DNA of 64,000 nucleotides, from positions 3,038,001 to 3,102,000 of the forward strand of contig NZ_AP027728.1 in assembly GCF_030296555.1 (NCBI RefSeq), written 5' to 3'. The notes beneath the pieces were generated by a model. It searched no databases. It was not told where the DNA came from and saw nothing but the letters and a program-made list of their open reading frames with translations. The translations under genes and the position numbers were made by a program. This stretch comes from Microbacterium suwonense. GTDB lineage: Bacteria; Actinomycetota; Actinomycetes; Actinomycetales; Microbacteriaceae. The stretch's first letter is position 1, and every line of letters starts with the position of its first letter. Below, piece by piece: positions 63,554 through 64,000 of the stretch.

Positions 63554-64000
63554 GTGCTCATTGCACAGCGTCCCACTCTCACCGAGGAAAAGATCTCCGA
63601 GAACCGCAGCCGGTTCATCATCGAGCCGCTGGAGCCCGGTTTCGGATACACGATCGGCAACGCGCTGCGCCGCAGCCTGCTGTCGTCGATTCCCGGTGCA
63701 TCCGTCACCACCATTCGCATCGACGGCGTGCTGCACGAGTTCAGCACGATCCCCGGTGTGAAGGAGGACGTCACCGAGATCATCCTCAACATCAAGCAGC
63801 TGGTCGTCTCCAGCGAGCGCGACGAGCCCATCACCGCCTACCTGCGCAAGACGGGCGCCGGTGAGGTCACCGCGGCCGACATCTCCGCTCCGGCAGGCGT
63901 CGAGGTGCACAACCCCGACCTGGTGATCGCCACGCTCAACGACACCGCTCGCTTCGAGCTCGAGCTCACCATCGAGCGCGGTCGCGGCTACGTGTCGGCC
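63554..64000 (+). CDS. rpoA: DNA-directed RNA polymerase alpha subunit (partial)
   Basis: The N-terminal 149 codons of RpoA, cut by the window end. The assembly domain is clear: [60 protein letters not shown] and [23 protein letters not shown] 63554 follows AAAGGAA. It is the last gene of the alpha operon seen here. Confidence 0.98.
   Translation, partial: MLIAQRPTLTEEKISENRSRFIIEPLEPGFGYTIGNALRRSLLSSIPGASVTTIRIDGVLHEFSTIPGVKEDVTEIILNIKQLVVSSERDEPITAYLRKTGAGEVTAADISAPAGVEVHNPDLVIATLNDTARFELELTIERGRGYVSA

Overview
The window is high-GC actinobacterial DNA and most resembles the genus Microbacterium (Microbacteriaceae). The reasons are the gene content, many leaderless genes with a TANNNT -10 six or seven bases before the start codon, ribosomal proteins with long Ala/Lys tails, and heavy use of the hexamer GGATGC/GCATCC. 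The genus is my inference; the sequence carries no rRNA to confirm it.

Layout. 0-12.7 kb: an Lrp regulator, pyridoxal kinase and a YggS protein, then a loose menaquinone neighbourhood (menA, menD, menG, menF and a polyprenyl diphosphate synthase that would supply the side chain), interleaved with rmuC, a polyphosphate kinase 2 and small membrane proteins. 12.7-20.5 kb: an FprA-type ferredoxin reductase, a hydrolase, a GntR regulator, YajQ, and a maltose-type ABC importer (binding protein plus two permeases, no ATPase) behind two LacI-type operator-like sites. 20.5-29.3 kb: accessory genes, namely a PadR regulator with a coupled membrane protein, small membrane proteins, a DUF2975/HTH pair and a 1284-residue zinc-ribbon membrane protein. 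29.3-33.9 kb: the str operon (rpsL, rpsG, fusA, tuf).

34.0-44.7 kb: a compact type IV pilus system. The major prepilin, three minor pilins, prepilin peptidase and PilM/N/O are on the plus strand. PilB, PilT and PilC are on the minus strand and converge on it. It has both an extension and a retraction ATPase and no secretin, as expected in a monoderm. A sensor-less histidine kinase and an OmpR-type regulator follow (44.9-46.4 kb). 46.9-64 kb: the S10-spc-alpha ribosomal operons, secY, adk, map, infA, rpmJ, rpsM, rpsK and the start of rpoA. They are interrupted after map by an AbiEi-like gene flanked by two copies of one repeat family. The pilus block therefore sits between the str and S10 operons, which are often close neighbours.

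Two themes cut across the window. First, at least a dozen genes show single-base losses, nearly all in G or C runs and often in the context GGGGAG. These include menA, menD (two), menG, idsA, pilM (two), pilT and even the conserved C-termini of rplR and rpsK. This points to base-calling error rather than gene decay, and genes marked here as broken are probably intact in the organism. Second, intergenic spaces hold several families of palindromic or forward-then-reverse repeats, many built around GGATGC.
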